Assembly: GCA_024277175.1 (NCBI GenBank)
Contig: JAJRVT010000392.1
Location: 1-32,018, forward strand
DNA from: Chloroflexota bacterium
Lineage (GTDB): Bacteria; Chloroflexota; Anaerolineae; Caldilineales; Caldilineaceae
Length of the DNA stretch: 32,018 nucleotides
Direction: 5' to 3'
Shown: positions 21,302-30,245 of the stretch, piece after piece
Numbering within the stretch: position 1 is the first letter of the stretch
How the letters are laid out: every line of letters starts with the position of its first letter
Notes under the pieces: model-generated
The model's input: the letters and a program-made list of their open reading frames with translations, nothing else
Database searches by the model: none
Told to the model about the DNA's origin: nothing
Translations under genes and position numbers: made by a program

Positions 21302-22636
21302 TCAGGGTTCGATGCGGCCGCGTACAAAGATGTCGTAGACCATATTGGTGTCGCCGTTGACCAGGTTGGAGGCTTTGGAACCGAACGCCACCTGCCGACC
21401 ATCGCCCGACATGGATGGTGATTTAGAATTGCCATTCCCCTGCGCGCCATTGGTTGCGACGGAGATTCGGGTCGTCGTCTCTCTTTCCCGGTCATAGACA
21501 AAGACGTCCCACGCCTCGTTTGTGTCGTCGTCCACAATGTCTGCATTCGATTCGAAGGCCACATAGCGACCGTGATCTGAAATCGACAGAAGCAAAAGAC
21601 GATACTCGATCAGAGGGATGCGCGAACTGTCTGTAGCCACCCCAATCTGTTCCGTCTCTCCCGTCTGACGGTCATGAATAAAGACCCGCCACTCCTCATT
21701 GCCACCACCCTCGATCGGATCGGTGGCGTCCGAATAGAAGGCCACATAGCGACCATCGGCCGAAATAGCCGGCACAGCGGAATAGCGTACAATAGGCCAC
21801 TCACCGCTAAGTCTTGCAATCTGGGTCACCTCACCTGTTTTCAGATCATGGACGAAGACCCCGCCATACCTGTTATCATCCGTGTCGAACCACTCCGTAC
21901 TGACGGCCATATAGCGTCCATCGGCCGAAAGCGCCGGCATACCACCGTATTCTGCCACCAGCCTTGTCACGCCCGTTGCCCGCTCGTGGAGGAAGATGCC
22001 CCCGCGCCCGCTATCGACCAGATTGGTGGAACCCGAAGTAAAAGCGACAAAGCGGCCATCGGCAGAAATCGTCGGCTCTCCTGTGTAGCCGTTCCCTTGA
22101 ACGCCATCTGATGAGACTGAAACCCGGGTCGTCTCTCCCGTTTCCCGGTCATGAACAAAGATATCCGGCAGTTCATTCGTATCGGCACTGACCAGATTGG
22201 TGGCTTTCGACACGAAGGCCACATAGCGGCCATCGGCGGATATGGACGGTGGTTCGAACCACAGGTCACCGCTCCTCCGGTTCCCTTGGGCGCCGTTAGA
22301 GGCCACCGAAACCCGGGTCGTCTCCCTCATCTGGCGGTCATGGACAAAGGCGTCGGATACGCCATTGGTGTCGCCACTGACCAGATTGGAAGCGTCCGAA
22401 TAGAAGGCGACAAAGCGCCCGTCGGCAGAAATCGCAGACAGGGTAGAATGGTCATTTGCCTGGAGGCCGTCTGACGAGATCGAAACGCGCGTCGTGTTCT
22501 CGGACAGACGAGCTATCGGTATGTACGCATGGAAGCCGTCCGTTTGTTGGGTCAGCGGAGCGGAACTGACGCCGCTGAAAGTGAGGAGGGCTATCAGTAG
22601 AGCCAGCGCGCCTATTGTGAGTGTTCGCCGTAGCAT
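21302..22636 (-). CDS. Secreted seven-bladed propeller (PD40/TolB-like repeats)
   Basis: A 444-aa exported beta-propeller. The ATG at 22636 follows AGGAGA. Residues 1-26 are a signal peptide (LTIGALALLIALLTFSG, cleavage near SSA). Seven repeats follow, each with SADGR(F/Y)VAF, a NLV..DTN turn and D(I/V/A)FVHDR..TGETTRVSV. The last repeat stops at DIFVRGR without its final strand, while the N terminus supplies an extra NTTRVSISSDG strand: the expected Velcro closure of a ring, so it is a complete seven-blade propeller. Such domains bind proteins or glycans; no catalytic residues are evident. The gene sits between the NUDIX 3' end and a copy of that end, which suggests it was inserted. The upstream gap 22637-22831 should hold its promoter, but no clear boxes were found. 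Confidence 0.85.
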   Translation of the reverse strand: MLRRTLTIGALALLIALLTFSGVSSAPLTQQTDGFHAYIPIARLSENTTRVSISSDGLQANDHSTLSAISADGRFVAFYSDASNLVSGDTNGVSDAFVHDRQMRETTRVSVASNGAQGNRRSGDLWFEPPSISADGRYVAFVSKATNLVSADTNELPDIFVHDRETGETTRVSVSSDGVQGNGYTGEPTISADGRFVAFTSGSTNLVDSGRGGIFLHERATGVTRLVAEYGGMPALSADGRYMAVSTEWFDTDDNRYGGVFVHDLKTGEVTQIARLSGEWPIVRYSAVPAISADGRYVAFYSDATDPIEGGGNEEWRVFIHDRQTGETEQIGVATDSSRIPLIEYRLLLLSISDHGRYVAFESNADIVDDDTNEAWDVFVYDRERETTTRISVATNGAQGNGNSKSPSMSGDGRQVAFGSKASNLVNGDTNMVYDIFVRGRIEP

Positions 22637-22831
22637 TTATCTTCTCCTGTGTGAATTAATCGAGCGCGTTCCTGCTGGCCAACACATTTTAGCGTGTTTT
22701 GTGCAGCAAGGGCCGAATTCATTCGGTGCAAGCGATCTGACTAGAAGAACAGAACAGTGGATCAACGATCCGCTCGCCATGATTGTCTGGCTGATTGTGA
22801 AGATCGTACCATACCTCCATTCGACCGTCGC

Positions 22832-22893
22832 GGCTGGGGACAGTTCCGCGCCATTCCCCACGATTTGGTGTATGAGCGCCTGAGTGGGTAAAC
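22832..22893 (+). pseudogene. 62-bp copy of the NUDIX 3' end
   Basis: Identical to 21105-21166 except for one base (A for C at the ninth position), including the last codons (HDLVYERLSG) and TAA. Nothing of the rest of the NUDIX gene precedes it. A palindromic element follows it, as after the original. Confidence 0.95.
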
Positions 22894-22909
22894 TAAAGGG
22901 TCGAAAAAT

Positions 22910-23001
22910 ATAGACCGCGGATTGAGCGGATTAGGCGGATCGGTACGGATTTTTTATAAAATCCGGCTGTTTCCGCCCAATCCGCTCAATCCGCGGTCTA
23001 T
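22910..23001. repeat. Palindromic element copy, near-perfect
   Basis: ATAGACCGCGGATTGAGCGG at the left and its exact 21-bp reverse complement ending TCTAT at the right; inner GGATTTTTTATAAAATCC. It ends 28 bp before the pheT start codon. Confidence 0.9.
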
Positions 23002-23029
23002 CGGTCATTACTCAACGCGAGGAATCATT

Positions 23030-25597
23030 ATGCTTGTTCCCTTATCATGGCTGAAACAATATGTGGATATGGACGCGCCCACCGAGGCCCTGGCCGAACG
23101 CCTGACCCTGGCCGGGCTGGAAGTCGGCGGCATCGAGCGGGTCGGCGACTGGTGGGACCCGGAGACCATCGTGGTCGGCCAGGTGGTGGGCGTCTCTCCC
23201 CACCCGGACGCAGACCGCCTGGTGCTGGTGGACGTGGACTACGGCAGGCCCAACCCCCAGCGGGTGGTGACGGGCGCGCCCAACCTCTTCCAGTACAGGG
23301 AGGCCGATTCGCTGCCCACGCTCAAGGTGGCCTTTGCCCGGTCCGGCGCGGTGCTCATCGACGCCTACAGCGACAAGACGCCCCGCCCCAAGAAAAAGCT
23401 CAAGCCCTCCAAGATCCGGGGCGTCAAGTCCGCGGGCATGGTCTGCTCCGAACGGGAGCTGGGCCTGAGCGAGGAGCACGAGGGCATCATGATCCTGCCC
23501 GAAGACGCGCCCGTGGGCGCCCCCCTGCGCGACTACCTGGGCGAGGAGGTGCTGGAGCTGGACCTGACGCCGGACATGGCCCGCTGTCTGAGCATGGTGG
23601 GCGTGGCTCGCGAGGTCGCCGCGCTCATGGAAGCGCCCCTGCACCCGCCCGCGGACGAGTGGTCGCCTGAAGGTGACGACCGAGCCAAGGACTACGTGGC
23701 GGTGCGCATCGACGACCCCGACCTCTGCAACCGCTACACCGGCGTCATGATCCGGGACGTGACCATCGGCCCCTCGCCCAAGTGGATGCAGGACTATCTG
23801 ACCCGGGCTGGCATGCGCCCCATCAACAACATCGTGGACATCACCAACTTCGTCATGCTGGAATGGGGCCAGCCCCTCCACGCCTTTGACTATGACATCC
23901 TCAAGCGGCGGGCCGAGAAGGTGGGCGACGAGACCCCCACCATCATCGTGCGCCGGGCGAGCGAGGGCGAAAAATTCACCACGCTGGATGACGTGGAGCG
24001 CACCCTGAGCGACTCCATGCTCATGATCGCGGACACGGCCGGCCACATCGCCATCGCCGGCGTCATGGGCGGCCAGGAGAGCGAGGTCTCCGACGCAACC
24101 ACCAACATTCTGCTGGAGTCGGCCACCTTCGAGGGCATCAACAACCGGCGCACGGCCCAGGCCCTGCGCCTGCCGTCCGAGGCCAGCTATCGCTTCGCCC
24201 GAGGCGTGCCCGCGATCCTCAACCCCATCGCTGTACGGCGGGCCGCGGAGCTCATGCGTCGCTATGCGGGCGGGCGTATCGTCCCCGGCATGGTGGACGC
24301 CTACCCTGTGCCCCAGCCCCAGCGGATCGCCTACACCACGGTCAGCGACATGCGTCGCATCCTGGGCATGGACGTAGGCCAAGACGACATCATCGACAGT
24401 CTGAAACGGCTGGACTTCGGCGTGCAAGTGGTGGACGAACCTGATTCCAACGCCGGCGAGCAGGCCGTCTTCGCCCTGCACCGGGAGTCGGGCGAGCCAC
24501 TGATCGAGGCCGTCTCCCCCTGGCACCGGCTGGACGTGAACATTCCCGCGGACCTGTGCGAAGAGGTGGCGCGCGTTATCGGCTATGAAGAGGTGGGGCT
24601 GACCCTGCTGGATACGGAGCTTCCCACTCAGCATCGGGATCAACTGCTGGAAACCGAGAAGAAGGTCAGCAACATCCTGGTGGGCATTGGCCTGCAGGAG
24701 ATCATCAATCGCCCGCTGACGTCGCCGGAGAATCATGACAAGCTGCATCCCGGTCAGCCGCCCAGCCGGGAGCAGGACTACGTCATCATCACCAACCCCA
24801 TCGCGCCGGAAAAGCGGGCCATGCGCCGGGAGATGCTGGTCAGCGCGCTGGAGAATCTGGCCCGCAACATTCGCTTCACCGACCGGCTGGTCACCTTCGA
24901 GGTCGGACGGGTCTACCTGCGCGAGCAGGGCGACGGCCTGTTGCCGGAGGAGGAGCGGCGGCTCTCGATCTTGATGACCGGCCCGCGACGGGTGACTAAC
25001 TTCCACCCCGACCCCGGCGGCGAGGAAGAGATGGACTTCTTCGACCTCAAGGGTGTGGTGGAGACCCTGATCGCTCGCCTGGGCTTCAAGGCCGATGGGC
25101 TGGAGTTCCAGGCCCGGCCCGGGACCAGCCCGTTCGGTCCCCGCTGCGCCGAGGTGATCCTGAACGGCGAGAGCCTGGGGCTGATGGGCGAGATCCATCC
25201 CCAGGTGCGCAACGTTTACGGGGCGCCCGACATTCGGGTCAACGCCGCGGAGTTGAAGCTCCGGCCGCTGATCAAGCCCCACTGGAGCCCGGACCCCATG
25301 CCGCCCATTAGCAATTATCCGCCGGTGGTGGAGGACCTGGCCTTCGAGGTGAGGGAGGACGTGACCGTGCGCCGCATGGAGGACGCGATCCGCAAGGCCG
25401 GCGGTCCGCTGCTGGTGGATGTGGCCCTCTTCGACATCTACCGGGGCGACCCGGTGCCGGCCGGCCATAAGTCGGTGGCGTTCCGGCTCACCTACCAGAG
25501 CCTGGACCACAGCCTGCGCGAGAAGGAAGTGGCCAGCCTGCGCAAGCGCATCATCAAGGGCGTGGAGCGGGAGACGGGCGGCCGGCTGCGGCAGTAG
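23030..25597 (+). CDS. pheT: Phenylalanine--tRNA ligase beta subunit
   Basis: An 855-aa protein of usual length. The start [17 protein letters not shown] is typical and has GAGGAA 6 nt upstream. Domains in order: N-terminal segment, the EMAP-like tRNA-binding OB fold (about 40-155, [17 protein letters not shown] and VVTGAPN), B3/B4 editing region (about 210-390, with [20 protein letters not shown] and PLHAFDYD), B5 and the catalytic-like core (about 400-700, [20 protein letters not shown]), and the C-terminal ferredoxin-like anticodon-binding domain (last ~95, beginning [15 protein letters not shown]). It forms the alpha2beta2 enzyme that charges tRNA-Phe and edits mischarged Tyr. pheS, usually directly upstream, is absent here. 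Upstream lies a palindromic element and the divergent propeller gene. Confidence 0.97.
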   Translation: MLVPLSWLKQYVDMDAPTEALAERLTLAGLEVGGIERVGDWWDPETIVVGQVVGVSPHPDADRLVLVDVDYGRPNPQRVVTGAPNLFQYREADSLPTLKVAFARSGAVLIDAYSDKTPRPKKKLKPSKIRGVKSAGMVCSERELGLSEEHEGIMILPEDAPVGAPLRDYLGEEVLELDLTPDMARCLSMVGVAREVAALMEAPLHPPADEWSPEGDDRAKDYVAVRIDDPDLCNRYTGVMIRDVTIGPSPKWMQDYLTRAGMRPINNIVDITNFVMLEWGQPLHAFDYDILKRRAEKVGDETPTIIVRRASEGEKFTTLDDVERTLSDSMLMIADTAGHIAIAGVMGGQESEVSDATTNILLESATFEGINNRRTAQALRLPSEASYRFARGVPAILNPIAVRRAAELMRRYAGGRIVPGMVDAYPVPQPQRIAYTTVSDMRRILGMDVGQDDIIDSLKRLDFGVQVVDEPDSNAGEQAVFALHRESGEPLIEAVSPWHRLDVNIPADLCEEVARVIGYEEVGLTLLDTELPTQHRDQLLETEKKVSNILVGIGLQEIINRPLTSPENHDKLHPGQPPSREQDYVIITNPIAPEKRAMRREMLVSALENLARNIRFTDRLVTFEVGRVYLREQGDGLLPEEERRLSILMTGPRRVTNFHPDPGGEEEMDFFDLKGVVETLIARLGFKADGLEFQARPGTSPFGPRCAEVILNGESLGLMGEIHPQVRNVYGAPDIRVNAAELKLRPLIKPHWSPDPMPPISNYPPVVEDLAFEVREDVTVRRMEDAIRKAGGPLLVDVALFDIYRGDPVPAGHKSVAFRLTYQSLDHSLREKEVASLRKRIIKGVERETGGRLRQ

Positions 25598-25641
25598 ATA
25601 GACCGCGGATTGGGCTAATTGGGTGGATCTTCACGGATTTT
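25598..25641. repeat. Left half of the palindromic element after pheT
   Basis: ATAGACCGCGGATTGGGC and the CACGGATTTTG centre are present; the right half is replaced by the strong hairpin at 25642-25685. Confidence 0.75.
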
Positions 25642-25685
25642 GACGACAAAAGCGCCTTCCCCAGCGGGAAGGCGCTTTTGTCGTC
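25642..25685. terminator. Strong bidirectional intrinsic terminator
   Basis: Perfect 20-bp stem (GACGACAAAAGCGCCTTCCC and its complement) with a CAGC loop; the GC-rich core is flanked by A and T tracts on both strands. It lies between pheT (+) and the rhomboid gene (-), which converge, so it should end both transcripts. Confidence 0.9.
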
Positions 25686-25764
25686 AGCAGGCCACGCATC
25701 CTTGCGTGACGTCTCAGGCAATTTCTCAACATCAGACAAGAAAGCCGGGGAAACGTCCCCCCTG

Positions 25765-26493
25765 TCATCCTGTCATTTTGTCACCAGACCGATACCCGAT
25801 CTCCACTTTACGCTTTGACCTCACCAGAACATAGGCCGCTATCACGCCGCCCACCAGGCCGAAGAGATGGCCCAGCCACGAGACGCCGCTGCGGATGGGC
25901 AGCACGCCGAAGATCATGCCGCCATAGAGAAAGACCGCGACCACGGCCAGAATGATGGCCACCAGGCTGCGCTCATAGTAGCCCCGGGCCAGCAGATAGC
26001 CCAGATAACCGAAGATCACGCCGCTCAGGCCCAGGGTGATGGTGTCGGACCCACCCAGGAGCCATACGCCGAGACCGCTGACCACCCCGGCGATGATGCT
26101 GACAGTAAAGAAATCCCGCATGCCGCGCACCAGCACCATCCACCCCAGAACGATGAAGGGGATAGTATTGGCCAACAGATGACCAAAGCCAACATGCAGA
26201 AAAGGAGAAAACAGAATATTGCGCAGGCCGACCAGCGTACGCGGCTGGATGCCGAACATGTCCAAATCCACGCGAGAAATAGTCAGGTCCATCGATTCAA
26301 GCACCCACATGAAGAGCACGATGGCTCCCAGGAGAATCGCCTGCCCGATCAGGACGTCCTTGATTTTGCGCGTCCGCTCGTGGTTCAACAACCGGGCGCG
26401 ATCGGTGGGAATGTCGCTCAAACGGTCGCTATTGGCTTGGAGCAATTTCCAAAATGACGTCTTTTGTTGCATGATATCGTCCTGTGTTCTCAT
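25765..26493 (-). CDS. Rhomboid-family intramembrane serine protease
   Basis: A 242-aa membrane protein with a ~45-residue cytoplasmic N terminus and about six to seven helices. Catalytic features are present: nucleophile Ser157 in TLGLSGVIFG (GxSG), catalytic His209 in WLGHLFGLVGG, and HVGFGHLLANT with His105 and Asn109 for the oxyanion region. It should cleave membrane-spanning substrates within the bilayer. ATG 26493 is preceded by GGGGAT; ATG 26472, with AGGAC upstream, is an alternative start seven residues inside. The 3' end overlaps octamer repeats. It is divergent from the four-helix membrane protein at 26558 (64-bp gap), so the two may share a control region. Confidence 0.9.
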   Translation of the reverse strand: MRTQDDIMQQKTSFWKLLQANSDRLSDIPTDRARLLNHERTRKIKDVLIGQAILLGAIVLFMWVLESMDLTISRVDLDMFGIQPRTLVGLRNILFSPFLHVGFGHLLANTIPFIVLGWMVLVRGMRDFFTVSIIAGVVSGLGVWLLGGSDTITLGLSGVIFGYLGYLLARGYYERSLVAIILAVVAVFLYGGMIFGVLPIRSGVSWLGHLFGLVGGVIAAYVLVRSKRKVEIGYRSGDKMTG

Positions 26494-26557
26494 TTCTCAT
26501 CCCCATTCGCGTGGCGTCCTGTTTGATAACGCCGGCAGCCAGAGGAGCGTTTCGTTC

Positions 26558-26980
26558 ATGGCCTATTCATTCACCGATGTCTACCGCCCCCCGCGCACCT
26601 TGCTGCGGATCAACGGTCTGGTGATCGGCCTGGGCCTGGGCCTGCTCCTGTTCTTGACGCCCGGGACTCTGTTACAAGGGTGGGGCGTGTTAGCGGGCGG
26701 GCCGGTCTGGCCGGCGCGGCTGGCCGGCGCGCTGCTGGTGACCCTGGGCGTCTTCTGGCTGCTGGCGGCTAGCGAGAGCGTTATCGGCTCCACTGCACTC
26801 GTCACCACCATGTTGGGACACGGTTTAATCGCCATCGTCCTGCTCATAGCCTATCTGCAGCGCGATCTGGGCGCTCTGTCGCCACTGGGATTGCTTCTGC
26901 TGGGCGCAATCTTCGTCCTCTGCTTGGCCGGCGCACTCCTACCCTTGCGCTACCTGCGTGCAGACTATCGCAGGCCTTAG
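26558..26980 (+). CDS. Four-helix membrane protein of unknown function
   Basis: A 140-aa hydrophobic protein with four predicted helices, at about 16-37, 50-70, 76-98 and 106-129, short loops and a basic C-terminal end (RYLRADYRRP). ATG 26558 has GAGGAG about 11 nt upstream; the frame is open further upstream but overlaps the rhomboid gene on the other strand, which makes the longer version unlikely. No conserved polar motif inside the helices suggests a catalytic role. It has the look of small DUF membrane proteins common in Chloroflexota. It ends with TAG, after which a 640-bp gap without genes begins. Confidence 0.7.
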   Translation: MAYSFTDVYRPPRTLLRINGLVIGLGLGLLLFLTPGTLLQGWGVLAGGPVWPARLAGALLVTLGVFWLLAASESVIGSTALVTTMLGHGLIAIVLLIAYLQRDLGALSPLGLLLLGAIFVLCLAGALLPLRYLRADYRRP

Positions 26981-27099
26981 GCTACTTCAAGAAAATAAAT
27001 ACACGTCATGTCCCCGGCACTTTCCAGTCGCACTCTGGTCAGCGCCAAACTCGTGACAAGTGCCAGGAACGTTAATTCCCAGGAAGGGCCTAAATAGAG

Positions 27100-27181
27100 A
27101 ATAGAGCGCGAATTTATCGGGTCAGGCGAATTCACACAAATTTTTGAAATCCGACGATTTCCGCCCAATCCGTGTTCTATT
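27100..27181. repeat. Diverged palindromic element copy
   Basis: AATAGAGCGCGAATT at the left and CCGCCCAATCCGTGTTCTATT at the right, inner TTTTTGAAATCCG. The gap 26981-27618 has no gene I can support; it contains this element, the hairpin at 27270, a fragment at 27478 and an inverted repeat at 27551-27608. Confidence 0.7.
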
Positions 27182-27269
27182 GCACTTATGTGCTCGTGAT
27201 CACAGAATCATTCGGATTCCACAGCTATAGTAAGGCCGTATTCTCCTTCTCCTATGTGTGGAGTGTGTG

Positions 27270-27314
27270 CCAGGGGGGTCGGGGCGACGTGGCGGCGTCG
27301 CCCCGACCCCCTGG
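27270..27314. repeat. Strong GC-rich hairpin in the gene-free gap
   Basis: Left arm 27270-27289 (CCAGGGGGGTCGGGGCGACG) and right arm 27296-27314 pair over 19 bp with one bulged G and a six-base loop. No T run, so not a classic terminator. Confidence 0.75.
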
Positions 27315-27477
27315 CCGATCTTACACCTCTGCCACCCTTTACGCAATCAATAGGGAAAAGTTGCAGTGCTGGACGCGGGAAAGCGGCTTCTTTTTGACGC
27401 AGAGCCCCTAGCAGAGCCTGGTCGGCTCAATTCCTCCTAGAAGACATTTATGCTGCCGCCAGCGCCACGGGGAATGA

Positions 27478-27510
27478 AAAATCCGTGCAAATCCGTGTAA
27501 TCCATGGCTA
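27478..27510. repeat. Fragment of the palindromic element
   Basis: AAAATCCGTGCAAATCCGTG followed by TAATCCATGGCT resembles the centre and right part of the element. Confidence 0.5.
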
Positions 27511-27550
27511 TTTTTCAGGACAGAAACTGGGGGACATGAGTTTCTTAGTA

Positions 27551-27608
27551 GGCGCAGGGCCGCAAAGAAACGCCGACAACTACCGTTCTAACGGCCTTTC
27601 TCTGCGCC
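27551..27608. repeat. Imperfect inverted repeat after the MFS gene
   Basis: GGCGCAG (27551-27557) and CTGCGCC (27602-27608) form the outer stem, with AAGAAA/TTTCT matching inside. It lies 10 bp beyond the MFS stop codon and may act in transcription ending or mRNA protection. Confidence 0.4.
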
Positions 27609-27618
27609 AGGTTATTCT

Positions 27619-29109
27619 CTATCCCCTGCGTCTCCGCGTCAAATGCGTCTCCATGATCCCGCCACGCCACACCCAAAGCGTGACCGCCAGACCGATGGCC
27701 ATCACCACCGCTACCATCCAGAACTGATCGCGCAGGGCGAACACGATGGCATCCGGCGGGGCGCTGGCCAGATCGCTGCCGCGGCCTCCATATTGTTGCA
27801 GGCGGCCATTGAAAAACGCGCCCAGCAGGGACACGCCGATCACCTGGCCCAGGGTGCGCACCATGCTGACGATACCACCGGACACGCCTAACCGCGCCCT
27901 GGGCGCTGCCCCCATGATGGCGCTGTTATTCGGGCTGTAGAAAGCCGCTACGCCCACAGCCACCGGCAACAGGCGCACGATGAAGCCCAATGACGAACCG
28001 TCCGCACGCAGGGTGGACATAGTCAGATAGCCCACAACCAGCATGGCCAATCCCAGGACGATCAACGGGCGAGCGCCAATGCGATCGGAGAGCGCGCCGG
28101 CCATGGGTTGGAGCGCGCCGATGGCGATGGGGACCACAGCCATCAGCAGCCCCATGCCCAGGACGTCGAGCCGGAGCGCGAACTGGAGGTAGAAGGGCAA
28201 CATGAGGACCACCCCGGCCAGGGTGGTGAAGACGATCCAGCTGGAAAAGAGGTTCAGGCTGAACTCGCTGGACTGAAAAAGCGACAGATCCACCATGGGA
28301 TGACGTACGCGGACTTCGATCAGGAGAAAAAGGAGGGCGGCGAGCAAAGAGACGAGGAATAGGCCTAACGGAGCAGGGGCCAGAAAGCTGCCGGTTTCAC
28401 CCAGGGTCAGCCCTACGGCGAGGGAGATCAGCGCGATGCCCAGGGAAACGGCTCCGGCCCAGTCGAAACCGCCGTGGGTTTCGGCCGGCCGCAGCGGGGG
28501 AACATAGCGCCAGACCAACCCCGCCGCCACCAGGCCAAAGGGCAGATTGACGAAGAATATCCAGCGCCAGTTCAGCCATTTTAGCAGCGTCGCACCCATG
28601 ATAGGGCCGACCACGATGCCGATGGAGAGGAAGCCGGAGGCGATGCCGATGGCCATCCCCCGACGGCTGGCCGGCCAGGTTTCAGTGATGATGGGCACGC
28701 CCACAGCCAGCATCATGGCTGCGCCCACAGCCTGGAAGGCGCGGAATCCGATCAGCCAATAGATGCCGGGGGCCAGACCGCAGAGGACCGAACCGATCAG
28801 GAAGAGGGTCAGCCCGGCGCTAAAGATGATCTTCTTGCCGATCATGTCCGCCAGCCGCCCTGCCCCCACCATCAACACGGTCAGGCTGAGCAGGTAGGCC
28901 AGCACCACCCAACGCACGATGGCGAAATCGACAGCCAACTCTTCGGTCAGTGTGGGCAGCGCCACATTGACGATGCTGCCGTCAATACTGCCCAAAAAGA
29001 GCACCAGGCTGACCGCAGCCAGGACACCCCACTGAGACGACGAACGAACGGCGCCTGTCGCCGCAGAGAATCGTTGGTCATTCGTCGTCGGTCGTTGCTC
29101 ATCGGTCAT
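27619..29109 (-). CDS. DHA2-type MFS drug exporter (EmrB/QacA-like)
   Basis: A 496-aa transporter with about 14 helices. Helix 1 carries the D-(G/x)-S-I-V-N-V-ALP motif (SIDGSIVNVALPTL) that marks the 14-helix DHA2 group, loop 2-3 motif A is GRLADMIGKKIIF, and helix 5 holds the antiporter motif C (GIVVGPIMGA). It should export drugs or metabolites by proton exchange. The first ~25 residues (MTDEQRPTTNDQRFSA) are encoded by a heptamer repeat array, so the natural start may be different, though no better one is seen. It begins 10 nt after the proB stop on the same strand, so the pair is probably one operon. Stop is TAG. Confidence 0.92.
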   Translation of the reverse strand: MTDEQRPTTNDQRFSAATGAVRSSSQWGVLAAVSLVLFLGSIDGSIVNVALPTLTEELAVDFAIVRWVVLAYLLSLTVLMVGAGRLADMIGKKIIFSAGLTLFLIGSVLCGLAPGIYWLIGFRAFQAVGAAMMLAVGVPIITETWPASRRGMAIGIASGFLSIGIVVGPIMGATLLKWLNWRWIFFVNLPFGLVAAGLVWRYVPPLRPAETHGGFDWAGAVSLGIALISLAVGLTLGETGSFLAPAPLGLFLVSLLAALLFLLIEVRVRHPMVDLSLFQSSEFSLNLFSSWIVFTTLAGVVLMLPFYLQFALRLDVLGMGLLMAVVPIAIGALQPMAGALSDRIGARPLIVLGLAMLVVGYLTMSTLRADGSSLGFIVRLLPVAVGVAAFYSPNNSAIMGAAPRARLGVSGGIVSMVRTLGQVIGVSLLGAFFNGRLQQYGGRGSDLASAPPDAIVFALRDQFWMVAVVMAIGLAVTLWVWRGGIMETHLTRRRRG

Positions 29110-29129
29110 TGGGCTTCCGTCATTCAGTC
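29074..29129. repeat. Heptamer array spanning the proB stop and MFS start
   Basis: Eight in-register heptamers of the TYGGTCA kind: TTGGTCA, TTCGTCG, TCGGTCG, TTGCTCA, TCGGTCA, TTGGGCT, TCCGTCA, TTCAGTC. They code for the last residues of ProB and the first residues of the MFS protein and fill the 10-nt gap. Confidence 0.75.
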
Positions 29130-30226
29130 AGAATCGTCATATTGTTTCGATGCACCACAGCCGGGCCGTAGGTGTAGCCTAATTGGGCTTGGATTTCGTT
29201 GGAATGGCGGCCCATAATCCGGCGCAGATCATTGCTGGCGTAGGCCACGGTTCCTCGGGCCAGCTCGCGGCCGCGCCCATCCTGGATCGTGACCGTATCG
29301 CCGCGGTCGAACTGCCCCTTCACCGCCACCACGCCTGCGGGCAGGAGGCTGCGCCCCCAGTGGCTGAGGGCGTCGATCGCGCCTGCGTCCACTATCAGCG
29401 CGCCGGACGGCCGTGGCCCTGCAAGGATCCAGCGCTTGCGACTTTCCAGGGGCGTCTCCAGCGCGGGGAAACGGGTGCCGAGCGCTTCGCCGCCCACCAC
29501 GCGCGCGATGACGTCAGGTTCGCTGCCGGCGCAGATAACCACATCGGCGCCGGCGTGGCGGGCGATGTTGGCGGCCTGAAGTTTAGTCGCCATGCCCCCC
29601 ACCCCGAGACCTGTGCCTGCGCCGCCGGCGTTGGCGCGCAAGGTGGCGTCGATGTGGTGCACTTCGGGAATGAGCTCCGCGCCGGGGTTCGTGCGCGGGT
29701 CGGCGGTGAAGAGCCCCGGCTGGTCGGTGAGCATGAGCAGCAGATCGGCATTGGTCAGCGTAGCCACCAGCGCCGACAGGTTGTCGTTGTCGCCGACCTT
29801 GATCTCCTCGGTGGCCACGGCGTCGTTCTCGTTGACAATGGGGATGATGCGATGTTCGAGCAGCACCGAAAACGCATCGCGCGCGTTCAGGTAGCGCTGA
29901 CGGTTCTCCACATCGGCCCGGGTCAGCAGAATCTGGCCCACCTGGATGCCGTAGATGTCGAAGAACTGCTCCCACATGCGCATGAGCCGGGGCTGCCCCA
30001 CCGCGGCGAAGAGCTGCTTGGTGACGATGCTGGCGGGCAGGTTGGGAAAGTTGAGCCGCGCGCGGCCAACGCCCACCGCCCCTGATGAGGTGACGATGAC
30101 GTCTCGGCCGGCCGCGTGCAGTTGCGCGCACTGGCGCACCAGCTCGATCATACGCGGGCGGTCCAGGGTGTGGGTCCCGCCGGTGAGGACGCTGGTGCCG
30201 AGTTTGACGACGATGCGTTGGTACAT
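29120..30226 (-). CDS. proB: Glutamate 5-kinase
   Basis: A 368-aa enzyme with the two expected parts: an amino-acid kinase domain (about 1-255) and a C-terminal PUA domain (about 275-355). It phosphorylates glutamate in the first step of proline synthesis. Markers are VVKLGTSVL near the N terminus, VTSSGAVGVG, the VNENDAVATEEIKVGDND glutamate-site segment, LLMLTDQPGLFTADPR and GTGLGVGGMATKLQAA; the PUA part has LLPAGVVAVKG and GDTVTI. ATG 30226 gives the normal N terminus; the Shine-Dalgarno is weak and the upstream GTG lies in a palindromic element. proA, the usual partner, is not in the window; an MFS exporter follows instead after 10 nt. Confidence 0.96.
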   Translation of the reverse strand: MYQRIVVKLGTSVLTGGTHTLDRPRMIELVRQCAQLHAAGRDVIVTSSGAVGVGRARLNFPNLPASIVTKQLFAAVGQPRLMRMWEQFFDIYGIQVGQILLTRADVENRQRYLNARDAFSVLLEHRIIPIVNENDAVATEEIKVGDNDNLSALVATLTNADLLLMLTDQPGLFTADPRTNPGAELIPEVHHIDATLRANAGGAGTGLGVGGMATKLQAANIARHAGADVVICAGSEPDVIARVVGGEALGTRFPALETPLESRKRWILAGPRPSGALIVDAGAIDALSHWGRSLLPAGVVAVKGQFDRGDTVTIQDGRGRELARGTVAYASNDLRRIMGRHSNEIQAQLGYTYGPAVVHRNNMTILTE

Positions 30227-30245
30227 GATGAATGGTTTATCGATC

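Noticed and set aside
16659-23001. Insertion-sequence ends
   Set aside because: The ~92-bp palindromes have paired arms but no transposase between any pair and no clear target-site duplications; kept only as a repeat family.
23045-25510. Long open frame (821 codons) opposite pheT
   Set aside because: Same kind of shadow frame; pheT is certain and the minus-strand product has no recognisable fold.
26219-26557. Longer start for the four-helix membrane protein
   Set aside because: It would lie opposite the rhomboid coding region and give a basic, non-helical leader; ATG 26558 has its own ribosome site.
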